Positions 1 through 8,971 of a stretch of 64,000 bases of DNA are shown in pieces. The stretch comes from Pseudoxanthomonas suwonensis (GTDB lineage Bacteria > Pseudomonadota > Gammaproteobacteria > Xanthomonadales > Xanthomonadaceae), in contig NZ_CP011144.1 in the NCBI RefSeq assembly GCF_000972865.1, positions 3,221,118 to 3,285,117 on the forward strand, given 5' to 3'. A model generated the notes under the pieces. That model ran no database searches. It saw nothing but the letters and a program-made list of their open reading frames with translations, and was not told the DNA's origin. Position 1 is the stretch's first letter. Each line of letters opens with the position of its first letter. The translations under genes were made by a program, and so were the position numbers.

Positions 1-1549
1 AGCCGTCGCCGGCGACGCCTCGCTGCGCCACTTCAAGGTTCCGAAATCCTGGGCGGAAACGCCGCAGCCCCAGTTGCAGGGCGGACAGTGGCAACCGGCT
101 TCGCCGGCCAGCGTCGGCGAGTTCTCGGCAGTGGCCTACGCCTTCGCCCGCGAACTGCGCCAGACGCTGGGCGTGCCGGTGGGCATCATCGACAGCACCT
201 GGGGCGGCAGCTCGATCGAGGCCTGGATGGACGCGTCGATGCTGGGCCTGGACGCGGCCGCGCTGGAGGTGAAGCTGCGCGAACGGCGCGCGATCGACCA
301 GCGGATCGAGGCGCAGACGCGGGCCAGGCTGGCGGCCTGGCCGGCGGTGGATCCGGCGTCGGAGGCGTTCGCCGCCGCGCAGCTGGATGACAGCGGCTGG
401 AGCACGATCCGGGTGCCGTCGTTGTGGGAGGCGCAGGGCTACCCCGGCATGGACGGCGTGGCCTGGTACCGCACCACGTTCGAGCTGAGCGAGCGCGAGG
501 CGGCCGCCGGCGTGGTCCTGGGCCTGGGCCAGATCGACGACAGCGACACGACCTGGATCAACGGCCAGCGCGTGGGCGGCATCGCCAACGGCTACAACGT
601 GCCGCGCGTGTACCAAGTCCCGGCCGCGGTGCTGCGTGCGGGCCTGAACACGATCGCGGTGCGGGTGGAGGACGGCGGCGGGGGCGGCGGCATCGCCGGC
701 AGCGCCGCGGAACTCTACGTGGAACCGGTCGGCGGGCAGCGCCGCAGCCTGGCCGGCGACTGGCGGTTCCGCACCGCGGCGGTGACGGTCTCCAGCGCGG
801 ACGACAAGAACCAGGTCGACACCCTGCTGTACAACGCGATGGTCCATCCGCTGCTGCCGTATCCGCTGGCCGGTGTGATCTGGTACCAGGGCGAGAGCAA
901 TGCCAGTGAGCACGGCGCCTACCGCTACCGCGAACTGTTCAGGACCCTGATCGAAGGCTGGCGTGCGAAGTGGGCCGCGCCGGACATGCCTTTCCTGTGG
1001 GCGCAGCTGGCCGCGTTCGATTCAGGCGGCGACCGCCTTGACGCCCGCGGCATTGTCGTCGACAGCCCGTGGGCGACGCTGCGCGAATCGCAGTCGGCCG
1101 CGCTGGCGCTGCCGGCCACCGGCCAGGCGGTGACCATCGACGTGGGCGAGGCCGACGACATCCATCCGCGCGACAAGCGCACGGTCGGCCAACGGCTGGC
1201 GCTGGCGGCGCGACGGGTGGCCTACGGCGACGACCGGGTCGTCCACCACGGACCGGTGTTCCGCGAGGCGAGCGCACAGGGTGGCGAACTGGTGCTGCGC
1301 TTCGACGCACCCGGCGGCGTGCTGGCGGCCCGCGGCGGCGGCGCGCCGCAGGGCTTCCAGGTGGCCGGCGCGGACCGGCGTTTCCATCCGGCGCAGGCGC
1401 GCATCGTCGGCGACCGCGTGGTCCTGCGCAGCGACGCGGTGGCCAGGCCAGTGGTGGCGCGCTACGCCTGGAGCGACAACCCGGCGCAGGCCGACCTGGT
1501 CGGCCAGGATGGCCTGCCGGCGTCTCCGTTCCGGAGCGGCGCGTGGTGA
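1..1549 (+). CDS. Partial sialate O-acetylesterase-like / CE20 xyloglucan acetylesterase
   Basis: The reading frame is open from base 2, so the gene starts before the window and its N-terminal part, including the first SGNH block with the catalytic serine, is missing. Visible blocks are IIDSTWGGSSIEAW, GVIWYQGESNAS and, near the C-terminus, DDIHPRDK, which carries the Asp/His pair of SGNH esterases. Between the first two lies a jelly-roll-like insert (about 100 residues around VAWYRTTFELS), typical of this family. Such enzymes remove O-acetyl groups from sugars. Here the GH35-GH31-GH95 genes follow on the same strand, so the substrate is probably acetylated galactosyl residues of xyloglucan, as I recall for the CE20 enzyme of Xanthomonas. 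The family call is strong; the exact substrate is inferred from context. Confidence 0.85.
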   Translation, partial: AVAGDASLRHFKVPKSWAETPQPQLQGGQWQPASPASVGEFSAVAYAFARELRQTLGVPVGIIDSTWGGSSIEAWMDASMLGLDAAALEVKLRERRAIDQRIEAQTRARLAAWPAVDPASEAFAAAQLDDSGWSTIRVPSLWEAQGYPGMDGVAWYRTTFELSEREAAAGVVLGLGQIDDSDTTWINGQRVGGIANGYNVPRVYQVPAAVLRAGLNTIAVRVEDGGGGGGIAGSAAELYVEPVGGQRRSLAGDWRFRTAAVTVSSADDKNQVDTLLYNAMVHPLLPYPLAGVIWYQGESNASEHGAYRYRELFRTLIEGWRAKWAAPDMPFLWAQLAAFDSGGDRLDARGIVVDSPWATLRESQSAALALPATGQAVTIDVGEADDIHPRDKRTVGQRLALAARRVAYGDDRVVHHGPVFREASAQGGELVLRFDAPGGVLAARGGGAPQGFQVAGADRRFHPAQARIVGDRVVLRSDAVARPVVARYAWSDNPAQADLVGQDGLPASPFRSGAW

Positions 1550-1587
1550 GCGGGGCGGATGATCATCGGATGGCGGAGGAACAGCGG

Positions 1588-3300
1588 ATGCAGCACGGGA
1601 CGACGATCCGGAAAGCGCGGCACTGGCGGGCAGTGGCGACGGCATTGCTGGCCCTGTTGCTGGCCGCGTGCGGTGCCCGCGACGGCCGGGATGCCGGCGA
1701 CGCTGCCACCGGCGGCAGTGCGGCGGCCTCGAAGCGGGCCGCGGGGGAACGGCCCGCCGGTGAGGCGCCGATCCCTCGGATCGTTACCGAGAACGGCCGC
1801 CACGCGCTGCTGGTCGACGGCGAGCCGTTCCTGATCCTCGGCGCGCAGGTCAACAACTCCAGCAACTGGCCGCGGGCGCTGGACCAGGTGTGGCCGGCGA
1901 TCGACATCGTCAAGCCGAACACGGTGATGGTGCCCATCGCCTGGGAACAGATCGAGCCGGAAGAGGGCAGGTTCGACTTCTCCTTCGTCGACGAGTTGTT
2001 GAAGCAGGCGCGCGAGCACGACCAGCGCCTGATCCTGCTGTGGTTCGCCACCTGGAAGAACAACGCGCCGCACTACGCGCCCAGATGGGTGAAGCTGGAC
2101 AACGAACGCTTCCCGCGCGTGGTCACCGCCGACGGGCGCACGCTCAACTCGCTTTCGCCGCACGGCGAGGCCACGCTGGAGGCCGACCGCAAGGCCTTCG
2201 TCGCTCTGATGCAGCACCTGAAGGCGGCCGATCCGCAGCGCACCGTAATCATGGTCCAGCCGCAGAACGAGCCCGGCACCTACGGCAGCGTGCGCGACTT
2301 CTCGCCGCTGGCGCAGCGGCACTTCGAGGGACCGGTGCCGCAGGCGCTGCTGGAGCGGCTGGGCAAACCGCCGGGGACCTGGCGCGAGGTGTTCGGCGAC
2401 GATGCCGATGAGTTCTTCCACGCCTGGCACATCGCCCACTACATCGACCAGGTCGCGGCGGCGGGCAAGGCGGCCTACCCGCTGCCGATGCTGGTCAACG
2501 CCGCCCTGCGCGGGCCGTTCAATCCCGGCCAGCCGGGCCAGTACGCCAGCGGCGGGCCGACCGACAACGTACTCGGCATCTACAAGGCCGCCGCCCCGCA
2601 CATCGACCTGCTGGCGCCGGACATCTACATGCCCGAGTACAGCCACTACACCACGGTGCTGGACCGCTACGCGCGCGCGGACAACCCGCTGTTCGTGGCC
2701 GAGACCGGCAACCGCGCCGAGTACGCCCGCTATTTCTTCTCCGCGCTGGGCGAACAGGCGATCGGCTGGTCGCCGTTCGGCATCGACTTCAGCCACTACA
2801 GCAACTGGCCGCTGGGCGCGAAGGAGGTCACGCCCGAGACGCTGGAGCCGTTCGCGCTCAACTACCGGCTGGTGGCGCCGGCGGCGCGGGTGATCGCTCG
2901 CGCCAGCCTGGAAGGCAAGGTGCACGGCACCGCCGAGCAGCCCGGGCAGGCGGTGCAGACGCTGCGGATCGACGACCGCTGGAACGCGGTGGTGACCTAC
3001 GGCGTGCCGCAGTTCTGGTTCCAGGGCGAGCCGCCGGGCAATCCCGAGCCGGTCGGGCGCGCGCTGGTGGTGCAGCTGGGGCCGGACGAGTTCCTGGTCA
3101 CCGGCGCGCATGCGCGGATCAACCTGGTGGCCGGCGATCCGGCGCTGGCCGACCGGCAGACCTACGAGTACGTGGACGAGGGCACCTACGTCGACGGCGA
3201 ATGGGTGTTCCACCGCCGCTGGAACGGCGACCAGACCGACTACGGACTGAACTTTTCCGACGCCCCGCAGCTGTTGCGGGTGAAGTTGGCGACCTACTGA
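1588..3300 (+). CDS. GH35 beta-galactosidase (DUF5597 type), lipoprotein
   Basis: A 570-residue exported enzyme that should remove beta-linked galactose from xyloglucan side chains. The start at 1588 has GGAGGA at 1575-1580 seven bases upstream, better than the in-frame ATG at 1570. The N-terminus is a lipoprotein signal ending LLAAC (lipobox), so the enzyme is probably anchored in the outer membrane or periplasm. The GH35 catalytic pair is visible: E228 in VQPQNEPGTYG (acid/base) and E372 in FVAETGN (nucleophile). The N-terminal barrel opens with PIAWEQIEPEEGRFDF, typical of GH35. The gene lies 38 bases after the acetylesterase and 43 before GH31, consistent with one operon. Confidence 0.9.
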   Translation: MQHGTTIRKARHWRAVATALLALLLAACGARDGRDAGDAATGGSAAASKRAAGERPAGEAPIPRIVTENGRHALLVDGEPFLILGAQVNNSSNWPRALDQVWPAIDIVKPNTVMVPIAWEQIEPEEGRFDFSFVDELLKQAREHDQRLILLWFATWKNNAPHYAPRWVKLDNERFPRVVTADGRTLNSLSPHGEATLEADRKAFVALMQHLKAADPQRTVIMVQPQNEPGTYGSVRDFSPLAQRHFEGPVPQALLERLGKPPGTWREVFGDDADEFFHAWHIAHYIDQVAAAGKAAYPLPMLVNAALRGPFNPGQPGQYASGGPTDNVLGIYKAAAPHIDLLAPDIYMPEYSHYTTVLDRYARADNPLFVAETGNRAEYARYFFSALGEQAIGWSPFGIDFSHYSNWPLGAKEVTPETLEPFALNYRLVAPAARVIARASLEGKVHGTAEQPGQAVQTLRIDDRWNAVVTYGVPQFWFQGEPPGNPEPVGRALVVQLGPDEFLVTGAHARINLVAGDPALADRQTYEYVDEGTYVDGEWVFHRRWNGDQTDYGLNFSDAPQLLRVKLATY

Positions 3301-3343
3301 CAGAAGCGATGGCGTCCGCGGGCGCCGCAAGGGAGGAACAAGC

Positions 3344-6190
3344 ATGAGGGGACAGACGAAGCCGGCCGCGCGGGCGGTGCTGGTGATGGCGCTGCTGCCG
3401 CTGGCCGCCGCCGCGCAGACCGTGGAGCGGCAGGCCGACGGCGTGATCGTGCGCCCGGCCGACGGCCAGGCCGCCGACGTGCGCGTGCAGGTGGTCAGCG
3501 ATCGCATCGTGCGGATCAGCGCCGACCTGGACGGCGACTTCCAGCGCAGCCCCAGCCTGATGCGGGTGCCGGTGCCGGGCACGCCCAGGTTCGAGGTCGG
3601 CCAGACCGCCGATGCGGTGCGGCTGACCGCCGCGGGCATCGCCGCCGAAATCGCGCTGGCCGACGGCCGGGTGAGTTTCTTCGACGGCGACGGCAGGCCG
3701 CTGCTCGAGGAAACCCGCGGTGGCCGCAGCTTCACCCCGTTCGAGGCCGAGGGCCGGCCACTGGTCAGCGTGCGCCAGCGTTTCGTCTCGCCGGACGACG
3801 AGTCGTTCTACGGCACCGGCCTGCACCAGCAGGGCTGGATGGACCTGAAGGGCCGTGATGTCGAACTGCTCCAGCACAACATCGACAATGCGATCCCGTT
3901 CGTCCAGTCCACGCGCAACTACGGCATCCTCTGGGACAACAACGCGATCACCCGCTTCGGCGATCCGCGCGGGCTGCGCCCGCTGGACGAGAGCCTGCTG
4001 CTGCGCGACGCCAAGGGCAAGCCGGGCGCGCTGACCGCGCGCTACTCGATCGACGGCAAGGACAAGGTGGTCCGCCGCGAGTCGCAGATCAACTACCAGT
4101 ACATCAAGGACCTGGACAACCTGCCCAAGGCCGGCTGGAACACCGCCCAGGGCGGCCGCACCCGGGTGGTTTGGGAAGGCACGATCGAGGCGAAGAAGCC
4201 GGGCCGCCACACCTTCTCGCTGTACAACAGCGAGTACGCCAGGGTGTACGTCGACGGCGAACAGGTGATCGACCGCTGGCGCCAGAACTGGAACCCGTGG
4301 CACCACGAGTTCGCGCTGGAACTGGCGCCGGGCCGGCAGCACGCCCTGCGCGTGGAATGGGACGCGATCGACCCGGCCTACATCGCCCTGCTGCACCGCG
4401 AGCCGCTGCCGGCCGACGAGGCCAGGGACCTGTCGATCTGGTCCGAGGCCGGGCAGATGATCGACTACTACGTGGTCGCCGGCCGCAACGGCGACGAACT
4501 GATCGCCGGCTACCGCCAGCTCACCGGCAAGTCGGTGATCCTGCCGAAGTGGTCCTACGGCTTCTGGCAGAGCCGCGAACGCTACAAGACCCAGGAAGAA
4601 CTGACCGGCGCGCTGGACGAGTACCGCCGCCGCCAGCTGCCGATCGACGCGATCGTGCTCGACTGGTCCTACTGGCCACAGGACGCCTGGGGCTCGCACG
4701 ACTTCGACCCGGAGACCTTCCCCGACCCGGAGGGGATGGTCAAGCATGTCCACGACCGCAACGCACAGATCATGATCTCGGTGTGGCCGAAGTTCTATCC
4801 GACCACCGACAACTACAAGGAGCTGGACGCGGCCGGCCACATGTACCGGCGCAACGTCGAGGTCGGCGAGCGCGACTGGATCGGCGAGGGCTACCTGAGC
4901 TCGTTCTACGACCCCTACTCGAAGCAGGCGCAGGACATCTTCTGGCGCCAGGTCAACGAAAAGCTGAACCGCAAGGGCTTCGACGCCTGGTGGCTGGATG
5001 CCAGCGAACCGGACCTGCACAGCAACATCGACATCGGCGAGCGCAAGGCGCGGACCACGCCGACCGCGTTCGGTCCCTCGGTCGAATACTTCAATTCCTA
5101 TCCCTTGGTGCACGCGGAGGGCGTGTTCCGCGGCTCGCGCGAAGTCGATCCGGACAAGCGCGTGTTCATCCTCTCGCGCGCGTTCTTCGCCGGGCAGCAG
5201 CGGACGGCCTCCGCGTTCTGGAGCGGCGACATCGTGCCGCGCTGGGACGACCTGCGCGAGCAGATCGCCGGCCTGGTCAACGCCTCGATGGCTGGCGCGC
5301 CGAACGTGAGCTTCGACATCGGCGGCTTCTCGCCGGAGCAGCGCTACAGCGACAAGGACCCGGCGCACCTGGCCGAGTGGCGCGAGCTGAACCTGCGCTG
5401 GTTCCAGTACGGCGCGTTCGTGCCGGTGTTCCGCCTGCACGGCCAGTTCCCGTACCGCGAGATCTGGGAGATCGCCCCCGAAGGCACGCCGCATTACGAC
5501 AGCTTCGTGCACTACCTGAAGCTGCGCTACACGTTGCTGCCCTACGTCTATACCCTGGCCGCCGACACCTGGCACAACGACGGCACGCTCCTGCGCACGC
5601 TGTCGATGGATTTCCCCGGCGATCCGAAGGTGCGCGGCATCGCCGACCAGTACCTGTTCGGCCCGGCGTTCCTGGTCGCGCCGGTGGTCGAGTTCAAGGC
5701 CACCGGCCGCCCGGTGTACCTGCCGGCAGGCAGCAGCTGGATCGACTTCGAAACGGGCCGCCGCCACGAGGGTGGGCAGACGATCGAGGCCGCCGCGCCG
5801 CTGCAGCGCATGCCGCTGTTCGTCCGGGCCGGCTCGATCGTGCCGCGCACGCTGGTCCAGCAGTACGTGGACGAGCGGCCGGGCGCGCCGCTGACCATCG
5901 AGGTCTACACCGGCGCCGACGGCCGCTTCTCGCTGTACGAGGACGACGGCCGCAACTACGGCTACGAGCGCGGCCAGTTCAGCCGCATCCCGCTGGCCTG
6001 GAACGAGGCCACCGGCGAACTGTCGATCGGCGCGCGCGAGGGGTCGTACCCGGGCATGCGCACGGAGCGCGAGATCCGGGTGCGCTGGATCGACGGCCCG
6101 CGCGGCGATGCAGGCGCGCTGGAGCCGGCCGCCGACCGCAGCCTGCGCTACACCGGCAGGGCGGTGACCGTGCGCCGCCCGGGTGCCTGA
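3344..6190 (+). CDS. GH31 alpha-xylosidase with inserted PA14 domain
   Basis: A 948-residue enzyme that should release alpha-1,6-xylose from the non-reducing end of xyloglucan oligosaccharides. The ATG is preceded by GGGAGGAA. A Sec signal ending AAAAQ gives export to the periplasm. Domains in order: an N-terminal beta-sandwich; a PA14-like insert at about residues 235-350 (FSLYNSEYARVYVDGEQVID), the arrangement known from Cellvibrio Xyl31A; the catalytic barrel; and C-terminal beta domains. The nucleophile is D552 in WLDASEPD and the acid/base is D629 in FWSGDIVPRW. The PA14 insert and neighbours favour alpha-xylosidase over alpha-glucosidase. Confidence 0.92.
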   Translation: MRGQTKPAARAVLVMALLPLAAAAQTVERQADGVIVRPADGQAADVRVQVVSDRIVRISADLDGDFQRSPSLMRVPVPGTPRFEVGQTADAVRLTAAGIAAEIALADGRVSFFDGDGRPLLEETRGGRSFTPFEAEGRPLVSVRQRFVSPDDESFYGTGLHQQGWMDLKGRDVELLQHNIDNAIPFVQSTRNYGILWDNNAITRFGDPRGLRPLDESLLLRDAKGKPGALTARYSIDGKDKVVRRESQINYQYIKDLDNLPKAGWNTAQGGRTRVVWEGTIEAKKPGRHTFSLYNSEYARVYVDGEQVIDRWRQNWNPWHHEFALELAPGRQHALRVEWDAIDPAYIALLHREPLPADEARDLSIWSEAGQMIDYYVVAGRNGDELIAGYRQLTGKSVILPKWSYGFWQSRERYKTQEELTGALDEYRRRQLPIDAIVLDWSYWPQDAWGSHDFDPETFPDPEGMVKHVHDRNAQIMISVWPKFYPTTDNYKELDAAGHMYRRNVEVGERDWIGEGYLSSFYDPYSKQAQDIFWRQVNEKLNRKGFDAWWLDASEPDLHSNIDIGERKARTTPTAFGPSVEYFNSYPLVHAEGVFRGSREVDPDKRVFILSRAFFAGQQRTASAFWSGDIVPRWDDLREQIAGLVNASMAGAPNVSFDIGGFSPEQRYSDKDPAHLAEWRELNLRWFQYGAFVPVFRLHGQFPYREIWEIAPEGTPHYDSFVHYLKLRYTLLPYVYTLAADTWHNDGTLLRTLSMDFPGDPKVRGIADQYLFGPAFLVAPVVEFKATGRPVYLPAGSSWIDFETGRRHEGGQTIEAAAPLQRMPLFVRAGSIVPRTLVQQYVDERPGAPLTIEVYTGADGRFSLYEDDGRNYGYERGQFSRIPLAWNEATGELSIGAREGSYPGMRTEREIRVRWIDGPRGDAGALEPAADRSLRYTGRAVTVRRPGA

Positions 6191-6205
6191 GTCAGGGCCG
6201 GTAGC

Positions 6206-8611
6206 ATGGACCTGAGCAGGCGCGAACTGCTCAAGGCGACGGCGGCGGCCCTGGCCGTCGCCGGGGCGGGCGCGGTTCCGGCCACCGGCGTTGCCGCCGC
6301 CAACGCGGGACGCAGTGGCATGGTCGCGGGCGGTGGTGCGGCCGGCCCCGCCAACGCGCTGCGCCTGTGGTATCCGCGCCCGGCCACGCAGTGGGTCGAG
6401 GCGCTGCCGCTGGGCAACGGCCGGCTCGGCGCGATGGTCTGGGGCGGCGGCAAGTCCGAGCGGCTGCAACTAAACGAGGACACGCTGTACGCGGGCGGAC
6501 CCTACGACCCGACACCGCCGGAGGCACTGGCCACGCTGCCTGAGGTGCGCCGGCTGATCTTCGCCGGGCGCTATGCCGAGGCCGAGGCGCTGGCCAACGC
6601 GAGCATGATGGGCCAGCCGAAGAAGCAGATGCCCTACCAGCCGCTGGGCGACCTGCTGCTGGATTTCCTCGAGGTTTCCTACGTCAACGGTTACCGGCGC
6701 GAACTGGACCTGGACCGTGCACTGGCGACCAGCACCTTCGAGGCGCGCGGCCTGCAGCACACCCGCGAGGTGTTCGTCTCGCCGGTGGACCAGTGCCTGG
6801 CCATGCGCATTTCGGGCGACAGGCCGGGGCGGATCGGACTGCGCATCGGCCTGGCCAGCGACCACGCGGTTTCCGCGGTCGAGGCCGACGGCGACGGCGG
6901 CCTGCTGCTGCGCGGCCGCAACGGCGACGCGTTCGGCATCGAGGGCCGGCTGCGCTTCGCCGCGCGCCTGCGGGTGCTGCCGCAAGGCGGGAAGATGCGG
7001 CGGCTGGGCGAGCGCATCGAGGTCACCGGCGCCGATGAAGTGGTATTGCTGCTGACCGCCGCCACCGGCTTCCGCCGCTTCGACGACATCGGCGGCGACC
7101 CGGAGGCCATCACCCGCAGCCAGTTGCAGTCGGCGGCAGGCAAGTCCTGGGAGGACCTGCTGGCGGCGCACGTGGCCGAGCACCAGCGGCTGTTCCATCG
7201 CGTGTCCATCGACCTGGGGCGTTCTCCCGAGGCGGTCGCCGGCCTGCCGACCGACGCGCGCGTGGCCCGCTTCGCCGAAGGTGGCGACCCGGAACTGGCG
7301 GCGCTGTACCACCAGTTCGGCCGCTACCTGCTGATCTGCTGCTCGCGGCCCGGCACCCAGCCGGCTAACCTGCAGGGCATCTGGAACGACCTGCTGTCGC
7401 CGCCGTGGGAGAGCAAGTACACGATCAACATCAACACCGAGATGAACTACTGGCCGGCCGAGGCCAACGCGCTGGCCGAGTGCGTCGAGCCGCTGGAACG
7501 CATGGTCGCCGAGCTGGCCGAGGCCGGTGCGGACACCGCGCGGAGCATGTACGACGCCCCGGGCTGGGTGGTCCACCACAACACCGACCTGTGGCGCCGC
7601 ACCGCGCCGATCGACGGCGCCGAGTGGGGCCTGTGGCCGACCGGCGGCGCCTGGCTGCTGCAGCACCTGTGGGACCGGTGGGACTATGGCCGCGAACCCG
7701 GCTACCTGGAGAAGGTCTGGCCGCTGTTCCGCGGCGCGGCCGAGTTCTTCGCCGCCACCCTGGTCGAGGACCCGGGTACCGGGGCGATGGTCACCGCGCC
7801 GTCGATCTCGCCGGAGAACGTGCATCCGTTCGGCGCCACGCTGTGCGCCGGCCCGTCGATGGACGCGCAGCTGCTGCGCGACCTGTTCGGCCAGTGCATC
7901 GAGATCGCCGGCCTGCTCGGCGTGGACGCGGAACTGGCCGGCCGGCTGGCGGCGCTGCGCGAGCGGCTGCCGCCGCACCGCATCGGCCGCGCCGGGCAGC
8001 TGCAGGAGTGGCAGCAGGACTGGGACATGGACGCCCCGGAGCTCGACCACCGCCACGTCTCGCACCTGTACGCGCTGCACCCGTCCAGCCAGATCAACCT
8101 GCGCGACACCCCGGCGCTGGCCGCCGCCGCCCGCCGCTCGCTGGAGATCCGCGGCGACGAGGCCACCGGCTGGGGCATCGGCTGGCGCCTGAACCTGTGG
8201 GCACGGCTGCGCGACGCCGAGCGCGCGCACAAGGTGCTGGCGATGCTGATCAGCCCGTCGCGGACCTACCCGAACCTGTTCGACGCGCATCCGCCGTTCC
8301 AGATCGACGGCAACTTCGGCGGCACCGCCGGCATCACCGAGATGCTGCTGCAGAGCTGGGGCGGCACGGTGTTCCTGCTGCCGGCGCTGCCGCAGGCGTG
8401 GCCGGACGGCCAGGTGCGCGGACTGCGCGTGCGCGGCGCGGCGGTCGTGGACCTGGACTGGGCGCGCGGCCAGCTGCACCAGGTGCGCATCGCCAGCGAC
8501 CGCGGCGGGCGCTACCGGCTGGAGTACCGCGGGCAGCCGCTGGAACTGGAACTGGTCGCGGGACAACCAGCGACGCTGGCCTGGCGCGGCGGGAAGCTGC
8601 TGCGGGGATGA
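6206..8611 (+). CDS. GH95 alpha-L-fucosidase, Tat-exported
   Basis: An 801-residue enzyme of the AfcA type, expected to hydrolyse the alpha-1,2-L-fucosyl cap on xyloglucan galactose. The N-terminus MDLSRRELLK followed by an Ala-rich hydrophobic stretch is a twin-arginine signal. GH95 hallmarks: LPLGNGRLGAMVWGG near the start, NINTEMNYWP with the Asn residues that act with an Asp as the base, PSISPEN with the general acid Glu, and IDGNFGGTAGITEML near the C-terminus. It starts 15 bases after the GH31 stop. Some GH95 members act on alpha-L-galactose instead; the locus favours fucose. Confidence 0.9.
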   Translation: MDLSRRELLKATAAALAVAGAGAVPATGVAAANAGRSGMVAGGGAAGPANALRLWYPRPATQWVEALPLGNGRLGAMVWGGGKSERLQLNEDTLYAGGPYDPTPPEALATLPEVRRLIFAGRYAEAEALANASMMGQPKKQMPYQPLGDLLLDFLEVSYVNGYRRELDLDRALATSTFEARGLQHTREVFVSPVDQCLAMRISGDRPGRIGLRIGLASDHAVSAVEADGDGGLLLRGRNGDAFGIEGRLRFAARLRVLPQGGKMRRLGERIEVTGADEVVLLLTAATGFRRFDDIGGDPEAITRSQLQSAAGKSWEDLLAAHVAEHQRLFHRVSIDLGRSPEAVAGLPTDARVARFAEGGDPELAALYHQFGRYLLICCSRPGTQPANLQGIWNDLLSPPWESKYTININTEMNYWPAEANALAECVEPLERMVAELAEAGADTARSMYDAPGWVVHHNTDLWRRTAPIDGAEWGLWPTGGAWLLQHLWDRWDYGREPGYLEKVWPLFRGAAEFFAATLVEDPGTGAMVTAPSISPENVHPFGATLCAGPSMDAQLLRDLFGQCIEIAGLLGVDAELAGRLAALRERLPPHRIGRAGQLQEWQQDWDMDAPELDHRHVSHLYALHPSSQINLRDTPALAAAARRSLEIRGDEATGWGIGWRLNLWARLRDAERAHKVLAMLISPSRTYPNLFDAHPPFQIDGNFGGTAGITEMLLQSWGGTVFLLPALPQAWPDGQVRGLRVRGAAVVDLDWARGQLHQVRIASDRGGRYRLEYRGQPLELELVAGQPATLAWRGGKLLRG

Positions 8612-8971
8612 GCGGCCGCTGCGCCATCGCGGCGTGGCCGCAGCGGGCGAGGCCGTGGTGCAGCGACGACGCGATGGTTTCATCCGGATCAGTTCGCTGC
8701 GATGCCGCATGCAGATGACCGCCGTGGTCGGGTGCGCGCATGTGCCGGCGGAAGGTGACGACAGCGCTGACATTGACGGTAAGCTGTGCCGCGTCGGCCC
8801 GCGGTGATCGTGCGGGTGGGTGTGGCGGCGCACCGCGGCAAGCGGCGCCGTCGCGGGGAGGCGGGTCCGTGAGGGCGGACCCTGGTGGTGGGCGGTCCGC
8901 GTGGGTGGACCGTTGGGGGAGGGCGCACCGGCCTGCCGGTGCGGAAGACCAATACGACGACAAGGGTTGAA
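8612..8971. other. Intergenic region before the sugar transporter
   Basis: This 360-base gap between the fucosidase and the MFS gene holds no convincing coding frame. A TTGACG at 8773-8778 could be a -35 element, but no matching -10 hexamer is visible. AAGGG at about 8962 lies a few bases before the transporter ATG and is its likely ribosome binding site. The transporter may have its own promoter here. Confidence 0.4.

Noticed and set aside
3119..6469. Long minus-strand open frame opposite GH31
   Set aside because: Same reason: no recognisable domain, and complete overlap with a convincing GH31 gene.
8885..8971. Longer N-terminus for the MFS transporter from a GTG at 8885
   Set aside because: The extension is Gly/Arg-rich and unlike the family. 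ATG 8972 has a ribosome binding site and a normal N-terminus.
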